From Gelidibacter japonicus (GTDB lineage Bacteria; Bacteroidota; Bacteroidia; Flavobacteriales; Flavobacteriaceae), in assembly GCF_010725055.1 (NCBI RefSeq), contig NZ_BJKB01000005.1, positions 124,001 to 188,000 on the forward strand: a DNA stretch of 64,000 nt, read 5' to 3'. The first letter of the stretch is position 1; each line of letters starts with the position of its first letter. A program made the position numbers and the translations under genes. Under the pieces are notes generated by a model. The model saw only the letters and a program-made list of their open reading frames with translations, had not been told where the DNA came from and ran no database searches. Below, piece after piece: positions 33,264-42,782 of this stretch.

Positions 33264-34724
33264 TTAGAGTAAGGGTGCCCATAGGCGGCAATAGGATTCT
33301 TTCAGCTTTTCGATCCTTGGCCTTTTTAGCCACCTTTCTTGATCAATGGCTTCGCTTTCTTTGAGATCCTCGAAGAAATGTGATTTCAGCTCCAAACTTT
33401 TTTCTTTGTTGTAGATCATCGCATTGATTTCAAAATTGATATTGAAGCTTCTATAATCCATATTGGTGGTCCCCACCGTACAAAATACATCATCAATCAC
33501 AATGGTTTTGGCATGTATAAAACCCTTACAATATCGATAAATTTTAATATTGGCCTCTAATAACGACTCAATATAGGAATTAGTCGCATATTTGGCAGTC
33601 CAAGAATCAGATTCCTTAGGAATAAGCAATCGCACATCAACCCCGCTTTTTGAAGCCACCTGTAATGCGGTAATGATCTGTTCGTTGGGAATGAAATAAG
33701 GTGTGGTCAAATAGACATATTTTTCAGAGGTAACAATGGCCGTAAAAATCACCTCCATGATATTGGCCCAATCTGTATCAGGCCCACTGGCAGCAATTTG
33801 CATTGCCACGCACTCCTCGCAATGATCTCTTGGAAAGAAGTCTTCTTCTATGTCAACCTTCTCATTGGAAACGAATTCCCAGGTCATCAGGAAATGAATT
33901 TGCAAGGATTTCACAGATTCTCCGGTAATCCTTAAATGAGTATCTCGCCAAAAGATATCAGAATCGGCATAATTGACATAAGTATCAGACACATTGATAC
34001 CGCCTATATACCCTATTATCCCATCAATGATCACAATTTTACGATGGTTTCTGTAATTCATTTTTCCCGTAAAGCCTGGAAAAAGAACTGGCATAAACGG
34101 ATGCCATTCCACACCGCTTTCCACCATCCTGTTCTTGTTTTTCCTTGAAATACTACTCCCTACATCGTCAATACTCAATCTTACCTTAACCCCTTCTTTT
34201 GCTTTATCACAAAGAATATCAATAACCTGCATTCCAATCTTATCATCACGTAAAATGTAATATTCCATGTGAATGTGTTTCTTCGCTTTTTTTAAATCGG
34301 CCAGAAGCAATTTGAATTTATTTTCTCCGTTTTTAATGATTTTTACATCATTATAAATCGTTAAAGGCGCGTTCTGACTACTGTGAAGAAGTTTTACAAG
34401 TTTTATTTTCTCATCCAGAAGATCATCCTTCAACTCTCTGACCTCCTCTTTATCAGGCTTTAAACGTTCGCTGACATCTGCAATTATTTTTCGATTGAGA
34501 ATGTGTTTTCTATTGAAGATTTTATTTTTACGATATTCCTGACCGAATAGGTAATAGACGACAAGACCAAAAAATGGAAAAAAAACCAAAACGATAATAT
34601 AGGATATCGTTTTGGTTGGATTAATATTTTTAGTGAGCACCGTAAATGCAGCCAAAATCACCAAGAGATAATTTATAGCTATTAGGATGATCCATATATT
34701 ACTTGAGAGGATTTCAAGCATCAA
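33264..34724 (-). CDS. cls: Cardiolipin synthase
   Basis: A 486-residue membrane phospholipase-D-type enzyme. Two N-terminal membrane helices (PLD nuclease N-terminal domain) are followed by two HKD motifs: NHRKIVIIDG (near residue 226) and HAKTIVIDD (near 403). It joins two phosphatidylglycerol molecules to form cardiolipin and glycerol, or uses phosphatidylethanolamine in some subtypes. The start overlaps the stop of the lytic transglycosylase gene by 4 bases (ATGA), so the two are translationally coupled. Confidence 0.94.
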   Translation of the reverse strand: MMLEILSSNIWIILIAINYLLVILAAFTVLTKNINPTKTISYIIVLVFFPFFGLVVYYLFGQEYRKNKIFNRKHILNRKIIADVSERLKPDKEEVRELKDDLLDEKIKLVKLLHSSQNAPLTIYNDVKIIKNGENKFKLLLADLKKAKKHIHMEYYILRDDKIGMQVIDILCDKAKEGVKVRLSIDDVGSSISRKNKNRMVESGVEWHPFMPVLFPGFTGKMNYRNHRKIVIIDGIIGYIGGINVSDTYVNYADSDIFWRDTHLRITGESVKSLQIHFLMTWEFVSNEKVDIEEDFFPRDHCEECVAMQIAASGPDTDWANIMEVIFTAIVTSEKYVYLTTPYFIPNEQIITALQVASKSGVDVRLLIPKESDSWTAKYATNSYIESLLEANIKIYRYCKGFIHAKTIVIDDVFCTVGTTNMDYRSFNINFEINAMIYNKEKSLELKSHFFEDLKESEAIDQERWLKRPRIEKLKESYCRLWAPLL

Positions 34725-35650
34725 TTGTTGGAATAATATCCCTTTTCAGGAATTTCTATGACGTATTTTTTTCCAGATCTATTGTTCAAACGGGTTTCCC
34801 TAAGCCAAGGATTATGAATTTTAAGAACTTTATAGTTGATTCCATATTCTTGGGCAAATAGGGCGAAATCAGACACTTCTTTATCTACTACAACATTAAA
34901 GGTGGGGATGTTGGCATAGAGATCATCCTCATCAAAATTGAATCCGTAAGTTTTAGGATTGGTCATAATCTCCTTCAGAGCCACAATTCTGAACATATAA
35001 CGTCCTGTTTCTTCTCCCAACAACAAATCATAATAATCAGTTACACCTTGTTCTTTAAGACGTCTTGATATTCCTGCATTTCCGGCATTATAGGCTGCAG
35101 CAGCCAAAGTCCAAGATCCTAAATTCCTTTTAGACTGTAGAAGATATTTACAAGCTACTTCAGTAGATTTTTCCAGATGGTAACGTTCATCGACATTATC
35201 ATTGACCTCTAAACCATTTTCCCTCGCGGTAGCTGGCATGATCTGCCAAATACCTCTTGCGCCTGCTGGAGAAACCGCATTGGTCAACCCGCTCTCTATG
35301 ACCGCCAAATACTTAAAGTCGTCAGGAATACCATGCTTTTTCAAGATAGGCTCAATAACAGGAAAATACTTTTGGGCACGTTTGAACATCAAAAGCGCGT
35401 TTGATTGCCAATAAGTATTGACCAAAAGCTCCCTATCCATTCGCTCATAAACATCTGGAATTGACAATGGCAATGGTTCATCCGCAAAATTAAGGTCTTC
35501 AGGAATTTTTAAAGCATGGATATTATAACCATTGTCCATTTTTTGCTCAACTTTTATATCCTTATCTACAGGTGTCTGAACAGCAAATATGAACAATCCC
35601 GAAATACTGATAAGTCCCACAACCGCTAATAAATTCTTAATAATTTTCAT
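34721..35650 (-). CDS. Membrane-bound lytic murein transglycosylase
   Basis: A 309-residue protein with an N-terminal hydrophobic signal/anchor (about residues 6-24) and an SLT domain: catalytic Glu in AVIESGLTNAVSPAGARGIWQIMPATA, then AAAAYNAGNAG and the MFRIVALKEI helix. The C-terminal 60 residues (SDFALFAQEYGINYKVLKIHNPWLRE) resemble a LysM-like peptidoglycan-binding module. It cleaves the glycan strands of peptidoglycan in the periplasm. It heads a two-gene operon with cls, linking wall remodelling and lipid synthesis. Confidence 0.92.
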   Translation of the reverse strand: MKIIKNLLAVVGLISISGLFIFAVQTPVDKDIKVEQKMDNGYNIHALKIPEDLNFADEPLPLSIPDVYERMDRELLVNTYWQSNALLMFKRAQKYFPVIEPILKKHGIPDDFKYLAVIESGLTNAVSPAGARGIWQIMPATARENGLEVNDNVDERYHLEKSTEVACKYLLQSKRNLGSWTLAAAAYNAGNAGISRRLKEQGVTDYYDLLLGEETGRYMFRIVALKEIMTNPKTYGFNFDEDDLYANIPTFNVVVDKEVSDFALFAQEYGINYKVLKIHNPWLRETRLNNRSGKKYVIEIPEKGYYSNN

Positions 35651-35692
35651 TTTTCAAGTTTTTTATAAATGTAAAAAATAATTCAACAATAT

Positions 35693-36361
35693 TCACTTAG
35701 AGCCTGTTATTAATTCAGGAAGATGTTTATTAAACCACTTGTATTTTGTAACAATCATAATATGCGTTCCTCCTTTCACAACAATACAATCTCCTTCACA
35801 TGAATGGGTAAAAATAGCATCTTTGTCTCCATGTATATAAATGGCATCCTTATTCGATTTTTCTTGGTCCCATAGCAACATTTCTTTAATGGCCCAATCC
35901 AAATACCGCTTATCATTTACAGCCAGATAAGTTTTGTAAAGATCAATACGTTTGGAAATAGTCTCGTTGAAGGCATACTTTTTCAGAACGTCCAAATTTG
36001 ATAACAATTGCGTTGGGACATATTTATAGGCTTTAATGAACTTTGCAAGCTTCATTCGTTTAGGGAGTTCATGTCGTGATTTGACACTGCTTACCACAAT
36101 CAATTTCCTTACGGTCATATATTTGCTCATTTCCTGTACCAAAATCCCACCAAAGGAGACTCCCAAAAGAACTGGGTTTTCATGATCAATCTTTTGAATC
36201 ATACGTTTGGCATAACTTTCCAAACTTTCGTTTTCTTCAGGAATCATCCATTCCAACCAATAAATTTTAAACTGGTCTTCAGGTAATTTGATTCGTTCAA
36301 ATATAGTTGGTTTCGCCGCCATTCCTGGCATAAGATAAACAGGTATAATGTTTTTCTCCAT
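35693..36361 (-). CDS. Alpha/beta hydrolase
   Basis: A 222-residue cytosolic protein with the hydrolase nucleophile elbow GVSFGG (Ser near residue 70), an oxyanion-type region PVYLMPGMAAKP at the start, a late acid residue in IYIHGDKDAIFTH, and the catalytic His in KGGTHIMIV. It most resembles small lipase/esterase-like proteins of flavobacteria. Substrate unknown. It lies just upstream of the transglycosylase on the same strand, with about 40 bases between, so a shared transcript is possible. Confidence 0.88.
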   Translation of the reverse strand: MEKNIIPVYLMPGMAAKPTIFERIKLPEDQFKIYWLEWMIPEENESLESYAKRMIQKIDHENPVLLGVSFGGILVQEMSKYMTVRKLIVVSSVKSRHELPKRMKLAKFIKAYKYVPTQLLSNLDVLKKYAFNETISKRIDLYKTYLAVNDKRYLDWAIKEMLLWDQEKSNKDAIYIHGDKDAIFTHSCEGDCIVVKGGTHIMIVTKYKWFNKHLPELITGSK

Positions 36362-36571
36362 TTGAAATTATAAATCTTTGTACAAACTCCTTTAACCAAG
36401 TGTTGACGAAAAATACTCGTTCAAAGCTGCTGTAAACATTTACATCTTAAGTATTTAACATTCAAGAAATCGATTGCTAAGGTTATTTTTCGTAAATTTG
36501 CGTTGCAAAGCTATATAAAAATGTAGTGACCACCCCTTCCAGCCCAATGAAATAAAATTAAATATATAATT

Positions 36572-36868
36572 ATGATTGATGCAGCAGAATTAGTTGACAA
36601 TGACTTCTTACGTCAATTTGAGCTTAAAATTGAAGATGATTTGGCAAAAATCGAATACTCTCTTCAAGACCGTAAAATTTTTCTGACCAAAATATGTATT
36701 CCTGAGAGTATTTCCTCAGAGAAATTTGAAACAGAATTTTTAACCTTGGTATTTGAAAGTATTTCTGAACGAAATATTAGCGTTGTACCAACGAGTCCAG
36801 AAATCGCTAAATTTGTGAGGAGGAACAGGAAATACCAAAAGATGCTTCCAGTAGGCATCAGAATCTAA
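36572..36868 (+). CDS. Small GNAT-related N-acetyltransferase (COG2388 type)
   Basis: A 98-residue protein of the short YidJ/COG2388 acetyltransferase-like group. Diagnostic strands are LAKIEYSLQDRKIFLTKICIPE, the SSEKFETEFLTLVFESISERN helix and VVPTSPEIAKFVRRNRKYQKMLP, which in the family ends with a Tyr/Arg pattern. A TAAATTTG -7-like element is at 36493-36500. Single gene followed by a terminator. It would use acetyl-CoA, but the acceptor is unknown. Confidence 0.85.
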   Translation: MIDAAELVDNDFLRQFELKIEDDLAKIEYSLQDRKIFLTKICIPESISSEKFETEFLTLVFESISERNISVVPTSPEIAKFVRRNRKYQKMLPVGIRI

Positions 36869-36878
36869 AATTAAAAAT

Positions 36879-36905
36879 CCGAAGTTTAACCTTCGGTTTT
36901 TTTTT
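36879..36905. terminator. Terminator after the small acetyltransferase gene
   Basis: CCGAAG and CTTCGG flank TTTAAC and are followed by nine T's; the T-run overlaps the end of the oppositely oriented gene. Confidence 0.88.
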
Positions 36906-37413
36906 ACCCTTTCTTTGTATACACCAACGTCAGATCTTTATTTTCAATCACTTCAGTCAATGCTTCGTTGTAGATCTTAATAGCATCCTTGTAAATAACG
37001 GTCAGTTGCTTGTTGGCTACAACTCCCACTATACTATTAAATTCAACATTCCCATTACTGTCGTACGAATAATCCGTGGCATAGCCAATTCGTCCTTCAG
37101 CACAAATTTCTTCAACTAAATAAACATCAGAGGTGCCATCTTTCAAGCGGATAATAATTTGGGGACTGAACGTATCTTCAGAGATTACGATGCCGTCCTT
37201 GTCAAAACTTAATATCTCATTGACATTGCAAGAGGTTTGATCCAAGAGATTTGTAGTGAAGTGCTTACTATCCTTTAACTGAATAGGGATACCGACGGTC
37301 CAAGTGGTCAATTCCCACCCGCCAATTAATGGGTTTTTTACAACCTGTTTTGAACTGCTCAATAATATAAAAAAGGTGAAAGTAAAAAAAAGTAGGCGTA
37401 TTGAAGTTTTCAT
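36904..37413 (-). CDS. Secreted lipocalin-like protein (unknown)
   Basis: A 169-residue protein with a hydrophobic N-terminal signal (about residues 5-20) and an all-beta body that begins NPLIGGWELTTW, similar to the G-x-W opening of lipocalin-like domains in Bacteroidota. One Cys pair (Cys62 and Cys104, approximate) could form a disulfide. It is convergent with the preceding gene and shares its terminator. No further function can be assigned. Confidence 0.72.
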   Translation of the reverse strand: MKTSIRLLFFTFTFFILLSSSKQVVKNPLIGGWELTTWTVGIPIQLKDSKHFTTNLLDQTSCNVNEILSFDKDGIVISEDTFSPQIIIRLKDGTSDVYLVEEICAEGRIGYATDYSYDSNGNVEFNSIVGVVANKQLTVIYKDAIKIYNEALTEVIENKDLTLVYTKKG

Positions 37414-37535
37414 TTCAAGTTATTAGATTAGGGATCAACTTCGAAATTATCGATAAACGTTGATTATCTAAAAAAAAAAGGATAAATAACCTAAAAGACG
37501 GATAAAAAACACTTTAACCCGTTGATTTAGACAAT

Positions 37536-38861
37536 TTAGTGAGCAAGAACTGGGATAAATTCAAACCTTACAATGCCATCGGAATCAATCTTAGTGAGTT
37601 CAACTTGATGAAGGGTGTTTACAAGTTCTGGGTTCCATGGGGTTTTCACCTTGACATAGTTTTCCGTAAATCCATGGATATATCCTTCTTTGTTTTCGCC
37701 TTCAAACAGAACGGTTCTTGTGCTTCCCAATTGGCTTTCGTAAAATGCACGACGTTTTTTAACCGATAATCCCCTTAGCATTTTACTCCGTTTCATTCTC
37801 ACATTTTTGGAAACTACGCCATCCATTACGGCCGCTTCAGTATTATCACGTTCAGAATACGTAAACACGTGCAAATAAGAAATATCTAAGCCATTTAGAA
37901 AGTTATAGGTTTCTAAAAAGTGGCCATCCGTCTCTCCAGGAAAACCAACGATTACGTCAACACCTATACAAGCATCTGGCATGACTTCTCTAATTTTTGA
38001 AACGCGATCTATATAAAGCTCTTTCATATAACGACGTTTCATTTTTTTAAGAATGTCGTTACTGCCACTTTGTAAAGGAATATGGAAATGTGGCACAAAG
38101 GCTCTCGATTTAGCTACCAAATCAATGGTTTCATTCTTGAGCAAGTTTGGTTCAATAGATGAAATTCTTAAGCGTTCAATACCTTCCACCTTATCTAATT
38201 CAGTAACCAAATCCAGGAAGGTATGCTCATGTTTTTTATTGCCAAATTCCCCTTTCCCATAATCGCCAATATTCACTCCAGTCAATACAATTTCCTTGAT
38301 ATTTTGACTGGCAATCTCTTTAGCGTTCTCAATAACACTTTCCATAGTATCACTTCGCGAGATACCTCGAGCCAAAGGAATAGTGCAATAAGTACATTTA
38401 TAGTCACAGCCATCTTGGACCTTTAAAAAAGCGCGTGTTCTATCGCCTATGGAATAACTTCCCACGTAAAAATCGGCCTCCTCAATTTCACACGAATGCA
38501 CCTCTCCCATATCATTTTTTGAAAGGTCATTTAAATAATCAGTAATCTTGAATTTCTCTGTCGCTCCAAGTACTAAATCCACACCATTGACATCTGCCAA
38601 CTCATGAGGTTTTAGCTGGGCATAACATCCCACCGCTGCCACAAAGGCCTTTGGATTGACTTTCTGCGCTTGCTTTACGATAGATTTGAAACGTTTATCG
38701 GCATTTTCTGTAACAGAACATGTATTGATCACATAAATATCAGCCACTTCATTAAATTCTACCCGATCAAAGCCCTCGTTTACAAAAGTTCTTGCAATCG
38801 TCGAGGTTTCTGAAAAATTCAGTTTGCACCCTAAAGTATAAAACGCTACTTTTTTTCTCAT
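37536..38861 (-). CDS. mtaB: tRNA t6A37 methylthiotransferase
   Basis: A 441-residue radical-SAM enzyme that converts t6A37 to ms2t6A37 in tRNAs reading ANN codons. Order of domains: N-terminal UPF0004 cluster domain (MRKKVAFYTLGCKLNFSET, with NTCSVTENAD and AAVGCYAQ giving the three Cys ligands), radical-SAM core with CDYKCTYC (near residue 152) and the GVNIGDYG segment, and a C-terminal TRAM-like domain (LFEGENKEGYIHGFTENYVKV). The TLGCKLN form and t6A-type C-terminus place it with MtaB rather than MiaB or RimO. Single gene. Confidence 0.95.
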   Translation of the reverse strand: MRKKVAFYTLGCKLNFSETSTIARTFVNEGFDRVEFNEVADIYVINTCSVTENADKRFKSIVKQAQKVNPKAFVAAVGCYAQLKPHELADVNGVDLVLGATEKFKITDYLNDLSKNDMGEVHSCEIEEADFYVGSYSIGDRTRAFLKVQDGCDYKCTYCTIPLARGISRSDTMESVIENAKEIASQNIKEIVLTGVNIGDYGKGEFGNKKHEHTFLDLVTELDKVEGIERLRISSIEPNLLKNETIDLVAKSRAFVPHFHIPLQSGSNDILKKMKRRYMKELYIDRVSKIREVMPDACIGVDVIVGFPGETDGHFLETYNFLNGLDISYLHVFTYSERDNTEAAVMDGVVSKNVRMKRSKMLRGLSVKKRRAFYESQLGSTRTVLFEGENKEGYIHGFTENYVKVKTPWNPELVNTLHQVELTKIDSDGIVRFEFIPVLAH

Positions 38862-38954
38862 AATTCAGTTTTCATTTTCTAAAAATAGACGCTTCTTCCA
38901 TTGAAAAATCTCTACTTTCAAAAGTAAAATACAAATTTAACCTGTTTTTGGATT

Positions 38955-39119
38955 TTGAAGCGCAAAGTTACGCAATTGTTTGAAAGTAATTTACATATCA
39001 CGGAATTAGTAAAGAGAATTGTAAAAGCAGATATCAGTACTTTGGATAAAGTAATGGCGATTAAAAGAGCATATGGCCATTTATTCTCATCCAATAAAAC
39101 AAAACAGGAAACTATCTAA
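38955..39119 (+). CDS. Possible small ORF, 54 residues
   Basis: TTG at 38955 opens a frame of 54 codons whose product begins KRKVTQLFESNLHITELVK and continues with two amphipathic helices (RIVKADISTLDKVMAIKRAYGHLF). Its composition is protein-like (few rare residues, regular helix pattern), but it has no ATG, no clear promoter and no recognised family. It may be a short real gene or the tail of a decayed one. It lies in a 445-base gap that otherwise shows nothing I can support. Confidence 0.3.
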   Translation: MKRKVTQLFESNLHITELVKRIVKADISTLDKVMAIKRAYGHLFSSNKTKQETI

Positions 39120-39306
39120 AGCTATCATAATCTGGAATGAGCTACACTGTCCCAAGAGTACAAGGCCTCAAATGATAAATATTCTTTTAACTTCAACTTA
39201 GAGCGTCGAGAATAGAACCCAAAGATCCTGCTAAAAAGTGGGATTAGTTAAACTGTCAATTTTCAATCCATGGCTCCCCCATATTTAAAAATTGAGTTTT
39301 ATTAAT

Positions 39307-40482
39307 TTAATCCCTTCTGAATTTCCTAGTAATCTCAAAGATATGGTTCATAATATCTTTGTCAAGCTCGCAGAACTCTATTTCACGTCTGGACATTACC
39401 TTTTTGGCCACATCAAAGGCCTTATTTGTTTGGTAGGTCGTAAATCCAGCTGCGCCTCCCCAACTAAAACTTGGTATAAAATTGCGCGGGTACCCACTTC
39501 CAAAGATGTTTGCACTAACGCCAATTACTGTTCCTGTATTGAACATGGTGTTAATGCCACATTTACTATGATCACCCATCATAAGGCCACAAAATTGTAG
39601 TCCGGTTCTTCCAAAGCTTTCAGTAGTATAATCCCATATTTTCACCTCAGCATAATTGTTTTTAAGGTTGGAATTATTGGTATCAGCTCCCAAATTGCAC
39701 CATTCGCCTATTACCGAATTTCCCAAAAAACCTTCGTGTCCCTTATTGGCATGAGAAAACAAAACCGAATTATTGACTTCGCCTCCTATCTTAGAATAAG
39801 GTCCTACTGTAGTGGGTCCATAAACCTTTGCTCCCATTTTGACAATAGAGTGTTCACAAAGCGCAAATGGTCCTCTAATCATGGCGCCTTCCATGATCTC
39901 GGCATCTTTGCCAATATAAATTGGCCCCTTAGCAGCATTAAGGGTGGCAAATTCCATTACAGCACCTTCCTCGATAAAAATGTTATGTGGGGCTATAATA
40001 TTATTGGTGGCAGAGATAGGTTGTGAATCCCTTCCGTTGGTAATCAATTCAAAATCCTCCTGAATGGCCTCACCATTTTTGGCAAAAATATCCCAAACAT
40101 GCTCTAACTTAATGGCTTGGCCATCATATTCAATGGCATCAAACGTATTAAAATCAATATCCTCCTGAGCATCCTTCGTGAAGAATGCGATCACATCTTC
40201 ATCCTGAAAAATGGCTTGATTCTCTTTAAGGTTCTCCACCAATTGCACCAACTCATTATTGGGCAGATAAGAAGCGTTGATCATGATGTTTTCTTCCATT
40301 TCCACCATTGGATATTTTTCCGAAAGATAATCTTCAGTTATAGTGGTAGTGGTATAGCCTAAATGCATTTCCCATTTTTCCCGTACGGTCAAAATACCTA
40401 TTCTGAGATCAGCCACTGGGCGTGTATAGGTAAAAGGAAGTAGATTATCTCTATAAGGACCGTCAAAAAGGATGTAGTTCAT
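39307..40482 (-). CDS. GlmU-family sugar nucleotidyltransferase-like protein
   Basis: A 391-residue protein known in Flavobacteriia as the GlmU family. The N-terminal half lacks the canonical nucleotidyltransferase loop G-x-G-T-R-M and instead opens MNYILFDGPYRDNLLPFTYTRPVADLRIG. The C-terminal half is a left-handed parallel beta-helix with hexapeptide turns (IYIGKDAEIMEGAMIRGPFAL, VGPYSKIGGEVN, SVIGEWCNLGADTNN, GVSANIFGSG). The uridylyl or acetyl acceptor is not known. Single gene. Confidence 0.88.
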   Translation of the reverse strand: MNYILFDGPYRDNLLPFTYTRPVADLRIGILTVREKWEMHLGYTTTTITEDYLSEKYPMVEMEENIMINASYLPNNELVQLVENLKENQAIFQDEDVIAFFTKDAQEDIDFNTFDAIEYDGQAIKLEHVWDIFAKNGEAIQEDFELITNGRDSQPISATNNIIAPHNIFIEEGAVMEFATLNAAKGPIYIGKDAEIMEGAMIRGPFALCEHSIVKMGAKVYGPTTVGPYSKIGGEVNNSVLFSHANKGHEGFLGNSVIGEWCNLGADTNNSNLKNNYAEVKIWDYTTESFGRTGLQFCGLMMGDHSKCGINTMFNTGTVIGVSANIFGSGYPRNFIPSFSWGGAAGFTTYQTNKAFDVAKKVMSRREIEFCELDKDIMNHIFEITRKFRRD

Positions 40483-40631
40483 TTATTAAAATAAAAGTTA
40501 ATTAGCAATCAAATAGCAAATATTATAAACGGTAGATTCTCAACCTAAGAGAAGAAATGCCTCTCCCAAATATGGCAACTATTTCGATTTCGAAAATTTC
40601 AAGGCTCAAAAGTAGTGTATTTATAGAAAAC

Positions 40632-40664
40632 AAAAAAGCCTCCAGAAAATATCTGAAGGCTTTT
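40632..40664 (-). terminator. Terminator of rpmE2
   Basis: On the minus strand AAAAGCCTTCAGA pairs with TCTGGAGGCTTTT apart from one mismatch, with a 5-base loop and a downstream T-rich stretch. Confidence 0.85.
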
Positions 40665-40683
40665 GCTATTTTGGACACTAAAA

Positions 40684-40935
40684 TTACTTTTTGAATTTAG
40701 CGTATTTGCTTTTAAATTTATCAATACGACCAGCAGTATCTACCAACTTGGATTTACCAGTGTAGAACGGGTGAGATGTTCTTGAAATCTCCATCTTTAC
40801 AAGTGGATACTCAACACCATCAACGTCAATAGTTTCATTTGTATCAGCTGTAGATTTAGTTAAAAACACGTCTTCATTCGACATGTCCTTAAATGCTACA
40901 AGTCTATAATTTTCTGGATGTATACCTTTTTTCAT
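40684..40935 (-). CDS. rpmE2: 50S ribosomal protein L31, type B
   Basis: An 83-residue protein with the type B L31 sequence: start [18 protein letters not shown], the [31 protein letters not shown] centre and a lysine-rich tail [10 protein letters not shown]. It has none of the four zinc-binding cysteines of the type A protein, the expected zinc-independent form. It lies alone, with promoter and terminator visible. Confidence 0.97.
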   Translation of the reverse strand: MKKGIHPENYRLVAFKDMSNEDVFLTKSTADTNETIDVDGVEYPLVKMEISRTSHPFYTGKSKLVDTAGRIDKFKSKYAKFKK

Positions 40936-40972
40936 CTCTAAATACTTTATAATCGTTCAATTTTTGAAAGTG

Positions 40973-41002
40973 CAAATTTAAGTAATTTTTACAAATGCGC
41001 AA
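40973..41002 (-). promoter_or_regulatory. rpmE2 promoter
   Basis: On the minus strand TTG (complement of 41000-41002), a 19-base spacer and TAAATTTG (complement of 40973-40980) match the Bacteroidota consensus. Confidence 0.75.
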
Positions 41003-41174
41003 TAGATTTAGTTTAAATTTTCACTTTTAACTTTGGATTGGATATTGCCTTTATATTTCCTTGGCAAAAGTAACTCTTTTAAATCGCAAGATTACACACT
41101 TAACCAAAAATAGTTTGTAACGTTTTTCTATATTTGCTTACTAACTAATATATAAACTAATTAAACCAATTATT

Positions 41175-41699
41175 ATGGATATCATGGAAACACAAAAATT
41201 TCCTCCAGGGAAATTCGCCATTAACTACGGTGTGATCTTAGGGCTTGTTATGGTCCTTATCTCAGTCTTTACTTACGTAACAGGATTAGCTATAGAAGGT
41301 GCACAATGGCCTACGGCCATTTACTATCTTATCTTTCCTATTGTCATTTTTTATGCAATTTCGCAGTATAAAAAACGAAATGCCAATCTTTTAAGCTTGA
41401 GTGATGCTCTTAAAGTAGGTGTTTTGATTGGTGTGATAAGCGCCATTGTTTTCGTGATCTATTCTCTAATATTTAATTATATCATAGATCCTGATTTTAT
41501 TAACCAAATGATGGATGTAGCCAAAGATAAAATGCTTGAAGACAATCCGGAAATGACCCAAGAAATGATTGATCAAGGAATGAAGTTTGTTGAAATGTTT
41601 GCCAATCCTTGGTTAATGGGAGCTTTTTGGGTGGCTATGAGTGGACTTTTCGCTCTTATTTATTCGCTTATTGGCGGTTTGGTAATGAAAAAAGAATAG
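41175..41699 (+). CDS. DUF4199 membrane protein
   Basis: A 174-residue membrane protein with four predicted helices and the DUF4199 pattern: KFAINYGVILGLVMVLI, a SLSDALKVGVLIGVISAIVFVIYSLIFNYIIDPDF stretch, and the acidic AKDKMLEDNPEMTQEMIDQG segment before the last helix pair. An ATG nine bases downstream (41184) is an equal alternative start. A TATATTTG -7-like element lies at 41129-41136. It precedes a glycosyltransferase 2 gene by 55 bases. The family is common in Bacteroidota, function unknown. Confidence 0.9.
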   Translation: MDIMETQKFPPGKFAINYGVILGLVMVLISVFTYVTGLAIEGAQWPTAIYYLIFPIVIFYAISQYKKRNANLLSLSDALKVGVLIGVISAIVFVIYSLIFNYIIDPDFINQMMDVAKDKMLEDNPEMTQEMIDQGMKFVEMFANPWLMGAFWVAMSGLFALIYSLIGGLVMKKE

Positions 41700-41754
41700 T
41701 ATCATTTACAAGTAAATTTGTACTTTTGACTCATTACAACTTGAAACATCTTAA

Positions 41755-42702
41755 ATGAACATATCAGTAGTTATACCACTACTCAACGAAAAGGAATCGT
41801 TAACTGAATTATATGATTGGATTGCAAAAGTTATGCAGTCCAATCATTTTTCTTATGAAATTATCTTTATTGATGATGGCAGTACTGATGGTTCATGGAA
41901 AGTCATAAAAAAATTATCCGAGAAAGATCCTAACGTAAAGGGCATTCGCTTTATACGGAATTTCGGAAAATCACAAGCACTTCATGCGGGATTTGAAAAG
42001 GCGCAAGGTGATGTGGTCATTACCATGGATGCCGATTTGCAGGATAGCCCAGACGAAATCCCAGAACTTTATGATATGATCGTCAAAGACCATTACGACC
42101 TGGTTTCAGGTTGGAAGAAAAAACGCTATGATTCTGTGGTTTCAAAAAATCTACCCTCCAAGCTGTTCAATTGGGCGGCACGGAGCACCTCAGGAGTCAA
42201 ACTGAACGATTTTAACTGTGGACTCAAAGCATACAACCATAAAGTTGTAAAAAATATTGACGTACATGGCGAAATGCACCGTTACATTCCAGTGTTGGCC
42301 AAAAACGCTGGATTTTCAAATATCGGAGAAAAAGTCGTGCATCATCAAGCCCGAAAATACGGCACTACGAAATTCGGAATGAACCGATTTATTCATGGTT
42401 TTCTCGATTTATTGACTATTTGGTTTATCTCGCGTTTTGCGAGACGTCCCATGCATCTGTTTGGTGCCCTGGGTGCCATCATGTTGGTCATTGGATTAGG
42501 TTTTACACTTTATCTAGGCATTGACAAACTCTTTTTAAATACTACCGGCCGACTGATTACCGATCGCCCTCAATTCTATATCGCGCTATCCACGATGATT
42601 ATTGGAACTCAATTTTTCATTGCTGGCTTTTTGGGTGAAATCATTTTACGCAACAAAGACGATAGAAAACGTTATCTTGTTCATGATGAATTGAATTTTT
42701 GA
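41755..42702 (+). CDS. Family 2 glycosyltransferase (DPM/ArnC-like)
   Basis: A 315-residue enzyme with an N-terminal GT-A domain (SVVIPLLNEKESLTELYDWI, IDDGSTDGSW, ITMDADLQDSPDEIPEL with the metal-binding DAD) and two C-terminal membrane helices. This matches polyprenyl-phosphate sugar transferases of the DPM1/ArnC/GtrB type. The acceptor is probably undecaprenyl phosphate. A TAAATTTG and a TACTTTTG element lie in tandem 27-42 bases upstream. It is followed by phosphohexomutase and an ABC exporter on the same strand. Confidence 0.93.
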   Translation: MNISVVIPLLNEKESLTELYDWIAKVMQSNHFSYEIIFIDDGSTDGSWKVIKKLSEKDPNVKGIRFIRNFGKSQALHAGFEKAQGDVVITMDADLQDSPDEIPELYDMIVKDHYDLVSGWKKKRYDSVVSKNLPSKLFNWAARSTSGVKLNDFNCGLKAYNHKVVKNIDVHGEMHRYIPVLAKNAGFSNIGEKVVHHQARKYGTTKFGMNRFIHGFLDLLTIWFISRFARRPMHLFGALGAIMLVIGLGFTLYLGIDKLFLNTTGRLITDRPQFYIALSTMIIGTQFFIAGFLGEIILRNKDDRKRYLVHDELNF

Positions 42703-42782
42703 CCCATTAAATTAATAGTCTTTAATCAATCAACATTTGCTTAATTGCCTATTTTTGTAATATTAACTTTAATCATACCGCC

